Assembly: GCA_959607715.1 (NCBI GenBank)
Contig: CAUHNN010000002.1
Span: 1 to 64,000, forward strand
Source of the DNA: an uncultured Eggerthella sp.
GTDB taxonomy: Bacteria; Actinomycetota; Coriobacteriia; Coriobacteriales; Eggerthellaceae
Direction: 5' to 3'
DNA length: 64,000 bases
The position numbers and the translations under genes are program-made. Within the stretch, counting starts at the first letter, position 1. Each line of letters begins with the position of its first letter. Under the pieces are notes generated by a model. The model had not been told where the DNA came from and searched no databases. It worked only from the letters and a program-made list of their open reading frames with translations. This document shows positions 15,623-25,641 of the stretch, piece by piece.

Positions 15623-18600
15623 CTAAATGCTCTTGAGAACACCCATGACGAAGGAGGACGCATGGTTGAGCATATCCTCGTCGATATTCTCGATAACATC
15701 GTTTTCTGAAGAATACAGAGCGGTGTTGTTGTCACCGATACCGGCGATCGTCAGCGCCTGAATGCCGCGAGACATCGCAACCGTGGCGGAAGTGTCGCGA
15801 GAAGTGATCGATGCATTGCGGAACGAAACACCCGTTCGCTCACTTGCTTGACGCAAGAATCGCTTCGAACGAGACGACGGGGAGTAGCTCTTGAACGCGC
15901 CCTCTTTCTCGATGCAGCAGAGAGAACCGGCTCCCAGTGCCTCCAGATTGATGACGATAGCGCCCCTCATCTCGTCAGCATGCTGCTCAAGGAACGCCTG
16001 CATACCCGAATGCGAGTACTGTTCACCACCGAGGGCAACGAACCAGACCTCGGTATCGATATCGGGATGACGGAAGTCCTGAAGCTTCTTCAATTCCCTA
16101 TTGAGCTGATCAACCGCAGCCGGCTCATAAGGATGATAGACGATATGCTCGACCGCTTCCTTCTCGCCGAGGGGATGATCCTGCCCGCGCTCACCGATCG
16201 AGGGCTCTTCCCCGTGGAACTGATCGTCGTATTCGAGCTCCTCGGGCAAGAGATCGATTGCGTCTTCCGCAGGTGCGTCCTTCTTCATTATGCCGTCTTT
16301 AACCTGACGAAGACGATCGAGGGAGAAGGCGCCACCGTTCCAGTCGCGATCGTTGGAAGGACCTTTCCTGTAGTCGACATCGATGAATTCATCTGCTTGG
16401 TCGAAGGAATCGGCCTCGTCCTGCCTGAAGCTCGACCAATCACCACGGGCCTTGCCCACGCTTCGTGCATTGTAATCTTCGTCGGCTCCCACCCATTCAT
16501 GAACGGAAGACTCTTCGTGCTGCTTTTTCTTCTTCGAACGGAAGCGCCCGAAGAAACGCCCAGCGCGAGATTTCGGCATATCGACGTATCCGTCACCGGC
16601 GAAAGCGCCGGTCTGGGTGTATTCATCGTCATACACCTCATCATCAGCGTCATCCACATAGCGCTCTTCAGGGTCGATATCGGCCACAAGCTCATCACCG
16701 ACAGGCGTGAAGGATCCTGTCGACCCTACAGTCGAGAACGAACCCGTCACGGAAACCGCCTGGCGGGGAACATCATCGGCACTGATGGGCGGAAGATCCC
16801 GTCCGAACGCATCCTCCTTCTCGGGAACAGCGCCAAACGAGCCCGTGCCTCCGATACTGGGGAGCATATTGGACAGCAGGGATTTCGTTCCCGCCTTGGT
16901 ATCCTGGCTCGCCACGGCCATCGGGGCACGCTGCTTCTGGTCGTCAGATGAAGCGACCGCGGAAACATCGGGCAACACGATGACCTGCTTTTTCTTGGGT
17001 CGCTCTGCGGTATCGACCGAGGGGATCATGCTTTCCATCCCGATAATGGGAGAGGCGGGCAGCGGCGCAGAGGTAAGTTCCGGCTCACGTTCGGTCAAAG
17101 AGACCTCGCGAGACGACGCCTCGTGGATCGCTTCTTGGATGGCCTCCGAAGAAACGCGCTGGGTCTGCTCGGAATCGACCTGTTCGGTCCCAAAGTCATC
17201 CTGCACATCCTCATTGAGATACGAGGGGAACGTGACGATCTCACGTTCAGGCGCCTCCTGTTCCTTGTCGAGGAAGGCGGATACATCTATCGGCGCAATG
17301 GCCGTCGTCTTCGATGGCTCAGGCTCTTCCGCAGAAGGCTCCTTGCTTTCGACGGAGATGGGCTCGGGAAGCTCGTCGACCTTCTCGGCGGAGCGACGGG
17401 CATTGACGGCTCGAGAGAAGCGCCCGGCAAGATCGCGGGACTTCGGACGACGAATCCGCACGGACGAGTGGTCTCGTTCGGGGGATTCCTGCTCGGTCGG
17501 CATTTCGACGTCTCGTGCAACAGGGGCTCCGGAGGTCTCAGGAGCCGAATCGATGGGTTCCCCAACGAACTCTTCCCGGGAATCTACCGCAGGCTCGACG
17601 GGGCGTTCTTCGGAAGCGGACGGAGACGACGGCGCAGGCGACTCCTCCTTAGCCTTCTTAGCGGATTCATTCTCGCCCTGCTCCGCAAGGTTGAATCGAT
17701 CGCTCGAGAAAGCAGCGGTCTCGGGCTCGGGAGACGCGGGAGCTTCCACGACCATGTGGTCGATCGCTTCGTGCGTCTCTTCGGAAATGGTCGGTGCCGG
17801 AGTGGATGTTATCTCTTCGTGAAGAGACACCAAACGAGCCGAAAGCTCAGACGGAGCATCTACTCCGTCGAAACCATTCCCCATTCCCGCATAGTCGTGC
17901 CCGGAGCCACCACCGAACGAACCGGTCATATGGGCAGCAGGGGCATCGGCGTAGCGGGAACGGCCGACGCTGGGGGTATACCCCGAATCAGGTTTGTTGG
18001 CACGCGCCTTCTCTTGAGCTTTGCGAGCCCATGCCGGCGTCGAGGAGCCTCCGAAGGAGTACGACGGCGCAGGAGCAGCGTCGCTCAGCGGCGGACGCTC
18101 ATAGGAACGGAGGGCTTCTTCGGCCTCGCGGGCAGCGGCTTCGCGAAGATTCTCCTCGCGACGCGCTTCCTCGAGGGCTTCCTTTTCCGCAAGCTCCGCT
18201 TTCATGCGCTTTTCTTCTTCAGCGGCCTGAGTCTTCATAACCTTCGCGCGGGGGGTGATCGTGCGGGGTTTGGAAGGCTCGCTTACCTCGAAGTGAACGC
18301 TCGTTGCCTCGACCTCGTCTTCGGGCTCGAGTCCGCCTCCTTTAACGAGGCGGGACGAGATGTCGGTCACCGGAACCTTATCGGCAACGGGCTTGCCCGT
18401 CATCGCCGCGATAGCAGCCTTGGCCGCAGCAAGCGATTCCTGCGATGACAGGGGAGCGTCGTATTCGAGCTTCACGCCGTCAGGCACGACGCCACTTGCG
18501 CGAGCCGCCTCGGCGCCGTGGACGACACCAGACTCCTGCGCTGCGCGTGCAGCAGCTTCTTCGTCGCTGACCAGGCCTTGACCGATCTGGCGGGCGACAT

Positions 18601-19303
18601 CGAGAAGAACGGACACGCCCGCCGCATTGTTGTTCGCACCGGGACTCAAGGGAGCTACCACGTGAAGAGCCGCGCGGACGAGCGGGAGCACCAGCAAAAT
18701 AAGGCAGATAACAAGAAGGAAGCTCAGGACAGAAGAAACCGCGCCGGTGTCGGCGGCGAAAACCACCGAGCGGAAGAACATCACGAGGGGAGTGGCCGCA
18801 AGGGCTCCCATGCATACTTTCTGGAGTACGGGAAGCACCGTCGCGATCGGGGGCTTTTCCTCAAACAGGACTTTACCCGTGTCGTAATTCGCCACGAGGA
18901 TCACCTTGCGGCGACGGGCGACGCCTCCCTTGGGGGTGGGTTGATACTTCGCGACCACATTCTGGCTTGCGCCCATGCGGAAAAGGCGAGACAGCAAAGG
19001 CTTGCCCATGAGTTCGGCCGCCTGAAGCGCCGCAACCACCAAGGCGACGATAAAGCACACCAGGCCCAACGTCGGGACGATAAGGGAAAGAACGCCGGCG
19101 ATGAGGGCGGCGCCGAAGACGATAAACGTGGGAATTTGGGAATTGTTGACGCACTGGAAGTCCTCGATAATGGTGGAAAATCCAGCGTCCTTCTGAAGTT
19201 CTTCGGCAAGATAGAGCGCCGCTTGCTGCTCTTCTTCCGTTCCTGCAGGATGAGGGCCGATCTTCTGCGTCAGATGAGCGATATCGTCGATTATTTCAGC
19301 CAT
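15623..19303 (-). CDS. Large membrane protein with degenerate M28-peptidase halves and a long disordered insert
   Basis: A 1226-residue protein; ATG 19303 follows AAGGGG. Residues 1-235 contain an M28-like start (AHLTQKIGPHPAGTEEE), two hydrophobic regions (58-95 and 155-215) and the segments VILVANYDTG and GANNNAAGVSVLLDVA. Residues about 240-1080 are low-complexity, rich in Glu, Ser, Pro and Ala, with several TGSF/TGAF motifs. Residues 1086-1226 resume the M28 fold (VWFVALGGEQYSHSGM, then INLEALGAG, then ITSRDTSATVAMSRGI). In active M28 enzymes the first ligand is His (HYD) and the bridging residue Asp (DNASG); here both are Asn, so peptidase activity is doubtful. It may be a scaffold or binding protein. 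Confidence is high that the gene is real, moderate for the fold. Confidence 0.75.
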   Translation of the reverse strand: MAEIIDDIAHLTQKIGPHPAGTEEEQQAALYLAEELQKDAGFSTIIEDFQCVNNSQIPTFIVFGAALIAGVLSLIVPTLGLVCFIVALVVAALQAAELMGKPLLSRLFRMGASQNVVAKYQPTPKGGVARRRKVILVANYDTGKVLFEEKPPIATVLPVLQKVCMGALAATPLVMFFRSVVFAADTGAVSSVLSFLLVICLILLVLPLVRAALHVVAPLSPGANNNAAGVSVLLDVARQIGQGLVSDEEAAARAAQESGVVHGAEAARASGVVPDGVKLEYDAPLSSQESLAAAKAAIAAMTGKPVADKVPVTDISSRLVKGGGLEPEDEVEATSVHFEVSEPSKPRTITPRAKVMKTQAAEEEKRMKAELAEKEALEEARREENLREAAAREAEEALRSYERPPLSDAAPAPSYSFGGSSTPAWARKAQEKARANKPDSGYTPSVGRSRYADAPAAHMTGSFGGGSGHDYAGMGNGFDGVDAPSELSARLVSLHEEITSTPAPTISEETHEAIDHMVVEAPASPEPETAAFSSDRFNLAEQGENESAKKAKEESPAPSSPSASEERPVEPAVDSREEFVGEPIDSAPETSGAPVARDVEMPTEQESPERDHSSVRIRRPKSRDLAGRFSRAVNARRSAEKVDELPEPISVESKEPSAEEPEPSKTTAIAPIDVSAFLDKEQEAPEREIVTFPSYLNEDVQDDFGTEQVDSEQTQRVSSEAIQEAIHEASSREVSLTEREPELTSAPLPASPIIGMESMIPSVDTAERPKKKQVIVLPDVSAVASSDDQKQRAPMAVASQDTKAGTKSLLSNMLPSIGGTGSFGAVPEKEDAFGRDLPPISADDVPRQAVSVTGSFSTVGSTGSFTPVGDELVADIDPEERYVDDADDEVYDDEYTQTGAFAGDGYVDMPKSRAGRFFGRFRSKKKKQHEESSVHEWVGADEDYNARSVGKARGDWSSFRQDEADSFDQADEFIDVDYRKGPSNDRDWNGGAFSLDRLRQVKDGIMKKDAPAEDAIDLLPEELEYDDQFHGEEPSIGERGQDHPLGEKEAVEHIVYHPYEPAAVDQLNRELKKLQDFRHPDIDTEVWFVALGGEQYSHSGMQAFLEQHADEMRGAIVINLEALGAGSLCCIEKEGAFKSYSPSSRSKRFLRQASERTGVSFRNASITSRDTSATVAMSRGIQALTIAGIGDNNTALYSSENDVIENIDEDMLNHASSFVMGVLKSI

Positions 19304-19528
19304 GGAAAACCCCTTCGGTTCCCGCACCTGGCACACGGAGCGTTCAGTAATGCATACATACGGTTTCGAGTATACGCTATTTGAAGCTTTCGACCCGGAA
19401 GCGTGTCTCGGCCAGCAAGCCATCTCCTACTGCCGTTCGCGTTATCTACACAATTCATCGTGCCTGTTTCCACTCTGGCCCTGAACCGGCGCCCCGAAGC
19501 ATAACCACAGACAAGCATCTTCACGCCA
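19304..19528. other. Short intergenic region, no gene seen
   Basis: Between two leftward genes; small frames here have no ribosome sites or coding character. It presumably holds the promoter of the long membrane protein gene. Confidence 0.4.
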
Positions 19529-20770
19529 TCAGCTCGATCCCAGATAATCCCTCAAGAATGAGTCGTTGACCGCCGCATCGCTTCTGGCCGCTTCATAAGA
19601 ATCGATAAGCGACTGTGAATTCTTCACGTAAGCATCCACGACGGCCTGTTTCCACTCCGCCGGCAGCTCCCCCGCCATCGAAGTGGCCTTCTTGTCGGCC
19701 TTGTTGTAGGCATCGTTATGGGACTCCGCGGTTTTCTTATCCTGCAGGAGAATGGCAGCGTTCGACGACAGCGCCTCACTGACCGCCGTCTGACGTAGCG
19801 ATACGTACTCCTTCATCTGCGACACATCGGCGCTGGGATAGAGCGTCTCGACTTCCTCAAGCGCTTTCTCCGCCTCGGAGAACTTAGCGCCGGCCTGCGT
19901 GGTGTATTCGGTCGATGTTTCCACGTTCTTTTCCGTTGTGTCGGAAACGACCTGAGCTGCACGCACCAACAGCGAGTTCCCCTCTTTGACCGCATTATCG
20001 GCTTCCGCTATCTTGTCGAGGGCTTTTTTCGCCGCTATGTCGTCGTCGAGTCTTTTGTCCGCCTGATCGAGAAGTCTCTGACGCGCTGCCACGGTATTGA
20101 GGGCATGCTGAGCCGCCTCGCGATCGCGCTGCGACCCTTCCAACTCCCCTTCCGCCTTGCTCGCATACACGCGGACGTCCTCGAGCTTGTTCTGGACATC
20201 GGGAATCGAATCCTTCAACGATTGCGCTTTAGACACCGTGTCGTCTCCAAACGACTCGCTGAAGAAGTTGTCGATCGCGACGATCGTCTCGTCGCTCTGC
20301 TCGATGAGGGAACATGATTCCTTGAGAACGCCGACGCTCGTGGTGAACTTTACGTAACGGTCGTACGCCACATAACCACCCACGCCTACAAGGGCACAGC
20401 ACGCTAAAACCACGAACGCAATGCTCATTCGGCGGTAGAGCCTTCTCTTTCGCTGCCTATGCTCGATTTCCTTCCGGGAATCGGCACCAAGAAACCCCTG
20501 CGGCTGAGCATCCTTGGCCTTTTTCGCTGGTTCGGTTTTTTCCGATGCGGAAGCCTTCTCCTTCAGCACGCCCCTGTCGGAGCGATCGCGGAACCATCCG
20601 CGGTCCGGTTCATGCGCCGAATCGGCAAGCTTCTCCAACACATTGAAAGAGATCTCATTGGGGCGACCATGAGAGATCTCCTTCAAGTGAAGAAACTGCT
20701 TCTCTTTCTTTCCCAGTCCTTTTCGAGGAACAGCGCCCCTAGGAATCTTTTTCTTTCCCTTGAAGGCCAT
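19529..20770 (-). CDS. Single-pass membrane protein with long extracytoplasmic coiled coil
   Basis: 413 residues. A basic N-terminus (KGKKKIPRGAVPRKGLGKKEK) and charged cytoplasmic region of about 110 residues precede one transmembrane helix (about 117-137, IAFVVLACCALVGVGGYVAY). The remaining 270 residues are predicted largely helical, with heptad-like stretches (KAEGELEGSQRDREAAQHAL and EAEKALEEVETLYP). No catalytic motif is seen and I do not recognise a family. It starts two bases after the stop of the DinG-type helicase gene, so the two are co-transcribed, but a functional link is unproven. Confidence 0.8.
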   Translation of the reverse strand: MAFKGKKKIPRGAVPRKGLGKKEKQFLHLKEISHGRPNEISFNVLEKLADSAHEPDRGWFRDRSDRGVLKEKASASEKTEPAKKAKDAQPQGFLGADSRKEIEHRQRKRRLYRRMSIAFVVLACCALVGVGGYVAYDRYVKFTTSVGVLKESCSLIEQSDETIVAIDNFFSESFGDDTVSKAQSLKDSIPDVQNKLEDVRVYASKAEGELEGSQRDREAAQHALNTVAARQRLLDQADKRLDDDIAAKKALDKIAEADNAVKEGNSLLVRAAQVVSDTTEKNVETSTEYTTQAGAKFSEAEKALEEVETLYPSADVSQMKEYVSLRQTAVSEALSSNAAILLQDKKTAESHNDAYNKADKKATSMAGELPAEWKQAVVDAYVKNSQSLIDSYEAARSDAAVNDSFLRDYLGSS

Positions 20771-20772
20771 CT

Positions 20773-23766
20773 TTAATCATTTTCCCCGTTCGCTGCGTGC
20801 AGGGCAGCGACTTCTTCTACGATCTCTGCGCAGGTGAGGAACGATATGTTCCTACTCGGCAGGGAGTTGAGGAATTTGCGGCCGTAGCCCTTCGAGATAA
20901 GACGGTGATCGGCAAGAACCACGATGCCCTTGTCGTCAGCTTTCCGAATCAGCCGTCCAACCGCCTGCTTGACGTCGATGACCGCCGCGGGCAGCGAATA
21001 GTGAGACCAGGCCCTGTCATCTCTGCTCTGACGCTCACACGAAAGGGGATCGGTGGGCAGGCCGAAGGGGAGCTTCGGTACGACGACGCCCTTGAGCGTT
21101 GAACCCGGCGCATCGAAGCCTTCCCAGAAGCTCTTGAGGGCAAACAGACTCAGATGTTCATCCTTCAAGAAATCGTCTCTCAAACCCTTGATCGAAACGC
21201 CCCATTTCTGGCACACGAGACGCAGATCCGCTTCCTTAAGAAAAGGCAAGACGGCCTCGAAACACGCTTCCATTTCCCTCCTGTTGGTAAAAAGCGTAAG
21301 AAGGGAACCTTGTTGGGCGAGATGCAGCTCGCTCAAAAACGTCTGAAGTGAGGGAAGATACGCCCGGTCCTGAGGCTCCGGCATATCAGTAGGTACATAA
21401 ATCTTCATGTTCGAATCGAAGTCGAAGCTCGAATCAACCTGAAGGGAATCGCAACGCGATTCCTCGCCTTGATTGAGTCCCATCGCTGCCTCGAACGAGG
21501 AGAACGACCCGTCAACCGAAAGCGTTGCCGAGGCGTAGATCACACTCTGCGTATCGAGATAGAAAGTCTTGTTGAGAGACGCACCCATATCAAGCGGCTG
21601 GACGAGAAATTCTTCGTCGACTACGCCCTTCGCTCGATTCAAACGGACCGAATACACGTAATTCGTGCTCTCCTTGAAGAAGACTTCATCCAGAGCATCG
21701 TAGAGCTCACGCAATTCAAGAGCGACGAGGGCGAGTTCCCTCTGCGCCGAGGAAGTCTCTTCGCGCTCTTCGGCATAAGCCACGATATCCCTCAATGCCT
21801 TGATGAGCTTCTCCAGGGCATCGTACATCGCCTGAGCGCGCGAAACGACACCTCGGTACGCGTCGCCACGACGGATTTCCTCGTTCAGCCACAATTCGAA
21901 GAAGGAATACCCTCGCGACTTAGGCTGGGGATCATACACGAGCAGATCCTTGGCCCCCAAACAGAATTCCTCCGCGGCGACGGCAAACGCCCCCGAACAG
22001 GTTCGGGCCGCCGAGATAAGGGCGTCGTAGAGCGTCTGGCCGTTGTCTTGGGCAAGAACGCTTCGCTGAACGCGCGTAAGCACGTTACGAGAAGAGGACT
22101 CATCCGTCAGGACGCGAGCCAAACGCTGGAGACCGGCGGTCGACACGTCGATCGAGAACGAACGACGCGCTTCCGCTTCGGCGCCATGGGCCTCGTCAAC
22201 AACCCAGTAGCGGATAGGAGGCAGGAGCCCTCCTTCGAATCTCACGTCCCAAAAGAGCAAGCTATGGTTCGTGACCACGACATCGCAACGCTGCGCCTGC
22301 TCGCGTGCCCCGTGCACGAAACAAGACCGACCGAAGTACGGGCACTTACGACGTAGGCACTCCATGCCTGAAGTGGTGATGCGCTTACGGGGAATTGCCC
22401 GATAGTCGATCTTCAGCGCATCCATATCGTCGTAGTCGGTTTGATCGATATACGACAGAAGAGCGGCGAGCGGCGGCGCCTGATTAACCTCCTGCTTCTT
22501 GTAGTCGATCACCTGAGCACCTTGGTTTGCAAGGTTTTCCACCTTACGCATGCACGGATAATGGGTGAAACCCTTCAACGCTGAATACGTGATGCCAAGC
22601 TCATCGGAAAGAAGCGGCAGTTCTTTATGGACCAACTGATCAAGCAGGACGTTGGTTTTCGTTGCCACGCCAACGGTTATGCCGTTTTTCTTTGCAGCGA
22701 GAGCAAGAGGCACGAGATAAGCCATCGATTTACCGACACCGGTTCCCGCTTCGACAACAAGATTTCGGGACGTTGACAGCGCCTTGTTCACCGCAAGAGC
22801 CATCTCTCGCTGTTCGTCGCGCGGCTCGTAATCTGCATACAGGCCTCCCATGAGCCCTTCCTCGGAAAACGCCGCCTTAATGTCTTCGGGCGTTGCGAAT
22901 TCGAGGGCGGGAACGCTTCCCTCGCACGAGCTGTCTTCCTGAGGACCATCGGAGTGAGGGGGAATCGGACGATTCGGATCGACACGCTGAGGCTCACTGC
23001 TCTTCCCGATGCATGCCCTTCTGGCGGCACGTACGTTGTACTCGGGCGCTTCCTCATCCGCAAAGCTCTCGAAAACGAATGCGGTGTTCCATTCCTCAAT
23101 AGGCATGAGGTTGGCTATATAAGCAACAAGGGGCTTCGGCATCGTAGCAACCCCTGCAAGGAGCACGCGATACACCAAACAGGTTGCCGCTACGTCTTCA
23201 TCCGCACGATGAGTTGAATCCGGGCCTCCAAATGCACGGACGAGATCGAGAAGACGATGAGACTTCAAGCGAGGGAAGGCGATGCGGGCAAGATCAAGAG
23301 AATCCACCCATATATTGTTCTTCAAAGCTTCGCCGGCAGGACGTTTTGTCGTGAAAGTCCTATCGAACTGAGCATTATGGGCGACGACATAGGAATCCCC
23401 CACGAATGCCACCAAACCCTTAAGTGCTTCATCGGGGTCAGGCGCGTCTGCGACATCCTCATCGTGGATATCGGTAAGATGAGCAACTTCATCGGGAATG
23501 GACTTCCCGGGGTTGACGAACGTGACGTACCACTCGCGGATCTCACCTTTGACCATGCGAGCGGCGGCGATCTGTATCAGTTCATCATGGTTAAAGGAGA
23601 ACCCCGTCGTTTCAGTGTCTATGACGACAACATCTTCGTCGAGAATACCAAAATCGTGCGTTTCAGCATAAGCAACGAGAGACCGGTAACGATCCACGGT
23701 GCGCGCGGGGGTATTCTCCATAATGAATGCGTCGAGGCGCGACGCAGCGCATTTTTGTTTTTCCAT
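20773..23766 (-). CDS. dinG: DEDDh exonuclease-DinG-type helicase fusion
   Basis: A 997-residue bifunctional enzyme. The N-terminal 3'-5' exonuclease shows VVIDTETTGF (Exo I), HNAQFDRTF (Exo II) and HRADEDV (Exo III with catalytic His and Asp). The helicase follows: Walker A EAGTGVGKSMAY, an iron-sulfur domain with cysteines in YPCMRK, ECLRRKCPYFGRSC, and the DEAH box VVDEAHGAE; the motif VI region is AVGRLIRKADDKG. Family members unwind DNA with a 5' tail or R-loops and trim 3' ends. This domain order is common in Firmicutes and actinobacterial relatives. It heads a two-gene leftward operon. Confidence 0.92.
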   Translation of the reverse strand: MEKQKCAASRLDAFIMENTPARTVDRYRSLVAYAETHDFGILDEDVVVIDTETTGFSFNHDELIQIAAARMVKGEIREWYVTFVNPGKSIPDEVAHLTDIHDEDVADAPDPDEALKGLVAFVGDSYVVAHNAQFDRTFTTKRPAGEALKNNIWVDSLDLARIAFPRLKSHRLLDLVRAFGGPDSTHRADEDVAATCLVYRVLLAGVATMPKPLVAYIANLMPIEEWNTAFVFESFADEEAPEYNVRAARRACIGKSSEPQRVDPNRPIPPHSDGPQEDSSCEGSVPALEFATPEDIKAAFSEEGLMGGLYADYEPRDEQREMALAVNKALSTSRNLVVEAGTGVGKSMAYLVPLALAAKKNGITVGVATKTNVLLDQLVHKELPLLSDELGITYSALKGFTHYPCMRKVENLANQGAQVIDYKKQEVNQAPPLAALLSYIDQTDYDDMDALKIDYRAIPRKRITTSGMECLRRKCPYFGRSCFVHGAREQAQRCDVVVTNHSLLFWDVRFEGGLLPPIRYWVVDEAHGAEAEARRSFSIDVSTAGLQRLARVLTDESSSRNVLTRVQRSVLAQDNGQTLYDALISAARTCSGAFAVAAEEFCLGAKDLLVYDPQPKSRGYSFFELWLNEEIRRGDAYRGVVSRAQAMYDALEKLIKALRDIVAYAEEREETSSAQRELALVALELRELYDALDEVFFKESTNYVYSVRLNRAKGVVDEEFLVQPLDMGASLNKTFYLDTQSVIYASATLSVDGSFSSFEAAMGLNQGEESRCDSLQVDSSFDFDSNMKIYVPTDMPEPQDRAYLPSLQTFLSELHLAQQGSLLTLFTNRREMEACFEAVLPFLKEADLRLVCQKWGVSIKGLRDDFLKDEHLSLFALKSFWEGFDAPGSTLKGVVVPKLPFGLPTDPLSCERQSRDDRAWSHYSLPAAVIDVKQAVGRLIRKADDKGIVVLADHRLISKGYGRKFLNSLPSRNISFLTCAEIVEEVAALHAANGEND

Positions 23767-23829
23767 GCAAGTAAGACTATCATTTATGACATTTCTTTAC
23801 AGGAAAGCATTCAACACCCAGGAGTAAAC

Positions 23830-24474
23830 ATGGCAGAAATCGGTTACTTCGCCACGTACGCCCGATTCACCACTGAAAGCAAAGAAGCAGCAGCCCCTTT
23901 TCTCGGTGCGGATAACCTCATCGGCGATCCATACACCATCGAACATGAAATCACCCCCGACAGCCGCCGCGCATGGATCGTCAATCCCTTTGGCAAGCGA
24001 ATGGGCTACATCGACGAAAAAACCGCTGACAAGGTCGACCTCTGCAAGGCGAAGGGATGGACCGTCACCGCTCTTCTTGCGCTTGTTGCCTTTTCCGAGA
24101 AACCCGCACCAGGTGAATACTGGGGAGAAGTCGCCATCATCGCATACGACCCCTCATACGAAACGGAATTTTCCGCCTTCGTAGGATCGATCGGTTCAAT
24201 GCTCGGCAAGGGAATCAGACCTGATATTTCCCTTGGCCGCGATTCCCTTCGCAAGGTAGTTGAAACGAAAGGGGAATGGATTCCTTCCGACCGCGTCTCT
24301 CTTCCCAAGAAAGATAAAGGGACCGCTTGGGTGAAAACTCAACGAAGCACCACCGAACGTCTAGTTGCGGAATCAAGGAAAGGTAAGATCGGTTGCACTA
24401 TCGTCAGCTGGATCTTCCTTCTTGGCATCGTCGCGCTCATTGCCTTCGGCCTTCATTCCTGTGGAGTTTTCTAA
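23830..24474 (+). CDS. Hypothetical protein with C-terminal membrane anchor
   Basis: 214 residues from ATG 23830, which follows AGGAG at good spacing; it is divergent from dinG by 63 bases. The soluble part (1-185) has a mixed alpha/beta pattern (RRAWIVNPFGKRMGYIDE and EYWGEVAIIAYDPSYE) with no motif I recognise; the last 25 residues form a membrane helix (CTIVSWIFLLGIVALIAFGL) ending HSCGVF. A tail-anchored cytoplasmic protein is the simplest reading. Confidence 0.75.
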   Translation: MAEIGYFATYARFTTESKEAAAPFLGADNLIGDPYTIEHEITPDSRRAWIVNPFGKRMGYIDEKTADKVDLCKAKGWTVTALLALVAFSEKPAPGEYWGEVAIIAYDPSYETEFSAFVGSIGSMLGKGIRPDISLGRDSLRKVVETKGEWIPSDRVSLPKKDKGTAWVKTQRSTTERLVAESRKGKIGCTIVSWIFLLGIVALIAFGLHSCGVF

Positions 24475-24535
24475 GCGCTTTCTTCACCGATGAGCGTTCT
24501 CGCTCCACCACACCCTCACGCTCAATGATTCCCGT

Positions 24536-24572
24536 AAAAAATGGCCTGCACGTCAATGTGCAGGCCATTTTT
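24536..24572. terminator. Bidirectional terminator
   Basis: Perfect arms AAATGGCCTGCAC and GTGCAGGCCATTT around GTCAAT, flanked by A and T tracts, between convergent genes; it abuts the ddl stop codon. Confidence 0.92.
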
Positions 24573-25506
24573 AATCAGCAAGGGCGGCTGCCACCATGTT
24601 CTTACATAGCGTTGGGAAATCCATTCCCGCCGCCCGCGCAGCATCGGGAAGAAGAGATGTTGCAGTCATCCCAGGGAGCGTATTCGTTTCCAACACCCAA
24701 AACTCTCCGTTTTTATCCTGAATTAAATCGGTGCGGGAAACCCCCGTGCATTCAAGAGCCCGATGCGCCTTCACGGCAAGCTCTTGAGCCCTTTCGAAGT
24801 CCTCCTTCAACAGTGGAGCGGGGCAAATGTGCTGAGAACCGCCCGCGGCATACTTCGATTCGTAATCATAGAACTCATGGGAAGGAACGATCTTGATGAC
24901 GGGAAGGGCTTTCGGTTCGCCATCATCAAGGACGGCAACGGTGAATTCATCGCCTGAAATGTACTCTTCGACAAATGCGGCTGAATCCACCTGGAATACC
25001 TTCTCCATAGCTTCGGCGATTTCATCCTCGGTATGGCAGATGTACACGCCAAGGGCGCTTCCTTCAGTAGCGGCCTTAACAACACAATGAACGCCAACCG
25101 AATCGACGACATCGCCGACGGGGACGTTGGCAGACTCAAGAACAAGAGAACGGGGCGTATTCACGCCGAAAGCACGGTAAAACGATTTCGACTTGATCTT
25201 GTCTATAGCCGTAGCACTCGCCCAAACGCCTGGACCGGTATAGGGAAGACCAATCGTCTCGAGGAATCCTTGAATCGTGCCGTCTTCTCCTCCTTTTCCA
25301 TGGAGCGCGAGGAAGCAAACATCGTACGCCTCCTGGATCAGCTTGATGAGATCTTCCTTGGAAGAAGGATCGAGAGTATCGACGAAGAAACCGGCTTCCC
25401 GCAATGCCGCGGCTACTCCCTTTCCCGATTCGATTGAAACAGCGCGTTCGCCACTCGAGCCGCCTGAAAGAACAGCAACACGAATCTCTTGGGGCTTAAT
25501 ATCCAT
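24571..25506 (-). CDS. ddl: D-alanine--D-alanine ligase
   Basis: A 311-residue ATP-grasp ligase making the D-Ala-D-Ala dipeptide for peptidoglycan precursors. Visible are RVAVLSGGSSGERAVSIESG (substrate-binding Glu in GER), FLALHGKGGEDGTIQGFLE, the omega loop EGSALGV, DEFTVAVLDD and the metal site WVLETNTLPGMT. ATG 25506 (MDIKPQEI) gives the family length; an ATG at 25527 is the alternative. An upstream extension to 25725 would run over the divergent rlmN start and is not favoured. It stands alone and ends at a bidirectional terminator. Confidence 0.93.
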   Translation of the reverse strand: MDIKPQEIRVAVLSGGSSGERAVSIESGKGVAAALREAGFFVDTLDPSSKEDLIKLIQEAYDVCFLALHGKGGEDGTIQGFLETIGLPYTGPGVWASATAIDKIKSKSFYRAFGVNTPRSLVLESANVPVGDVVDSVGVHCVVKAATEGSALGVYICHTEDEIAEAMEKVFQVDSAAFVEEYISGDEFTVAVLDDGEPKALPVIKIVPSHEFYDYESKYAAGGSQHICPAPLLKEDFERAQELAVKAHRALECTGVSRTDLIQDKNGEFWVLETNTLPGMTATSLLPDAARAAGMDFPTLCKNMVAAALAD

Positions 25507-25605
25507 ATTCACCAACCGATCTTTCATTCGGAGTTCATCTATCTGGACGTTCCTGATCCGTTCGAAGTATAACAAAGCCTTCTCCGCCACATCGCCCGAG
25601 GGGCA

Positions 25606-25634
25606 TTCACTCACGACACCCCCATCCGTATAAT
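25606..25634 (+). promoter_or_regulatory. Promoter for an apparently leaderless rlmN transcript
   Basis: TTCACT (25606-25611), 17 bases, then a perfect TATAAT (25629-25634). Seven bases downstream the expected transcription start falls at or next to the ATG at 25642, and no ribosome site is present, so translation may be leaderless, as is frequent in actinobacteria. Confidence 0.5.
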
Positions 25635-25641
25635 GACACTC

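Noticed and set aside
23257..23829. 5' extension of the hypothetical gene at 23830
   Set aside because: This part lies antisense to the exonuclease domain of dinG; a good ribosome site and ATG lie at 23820-23832.
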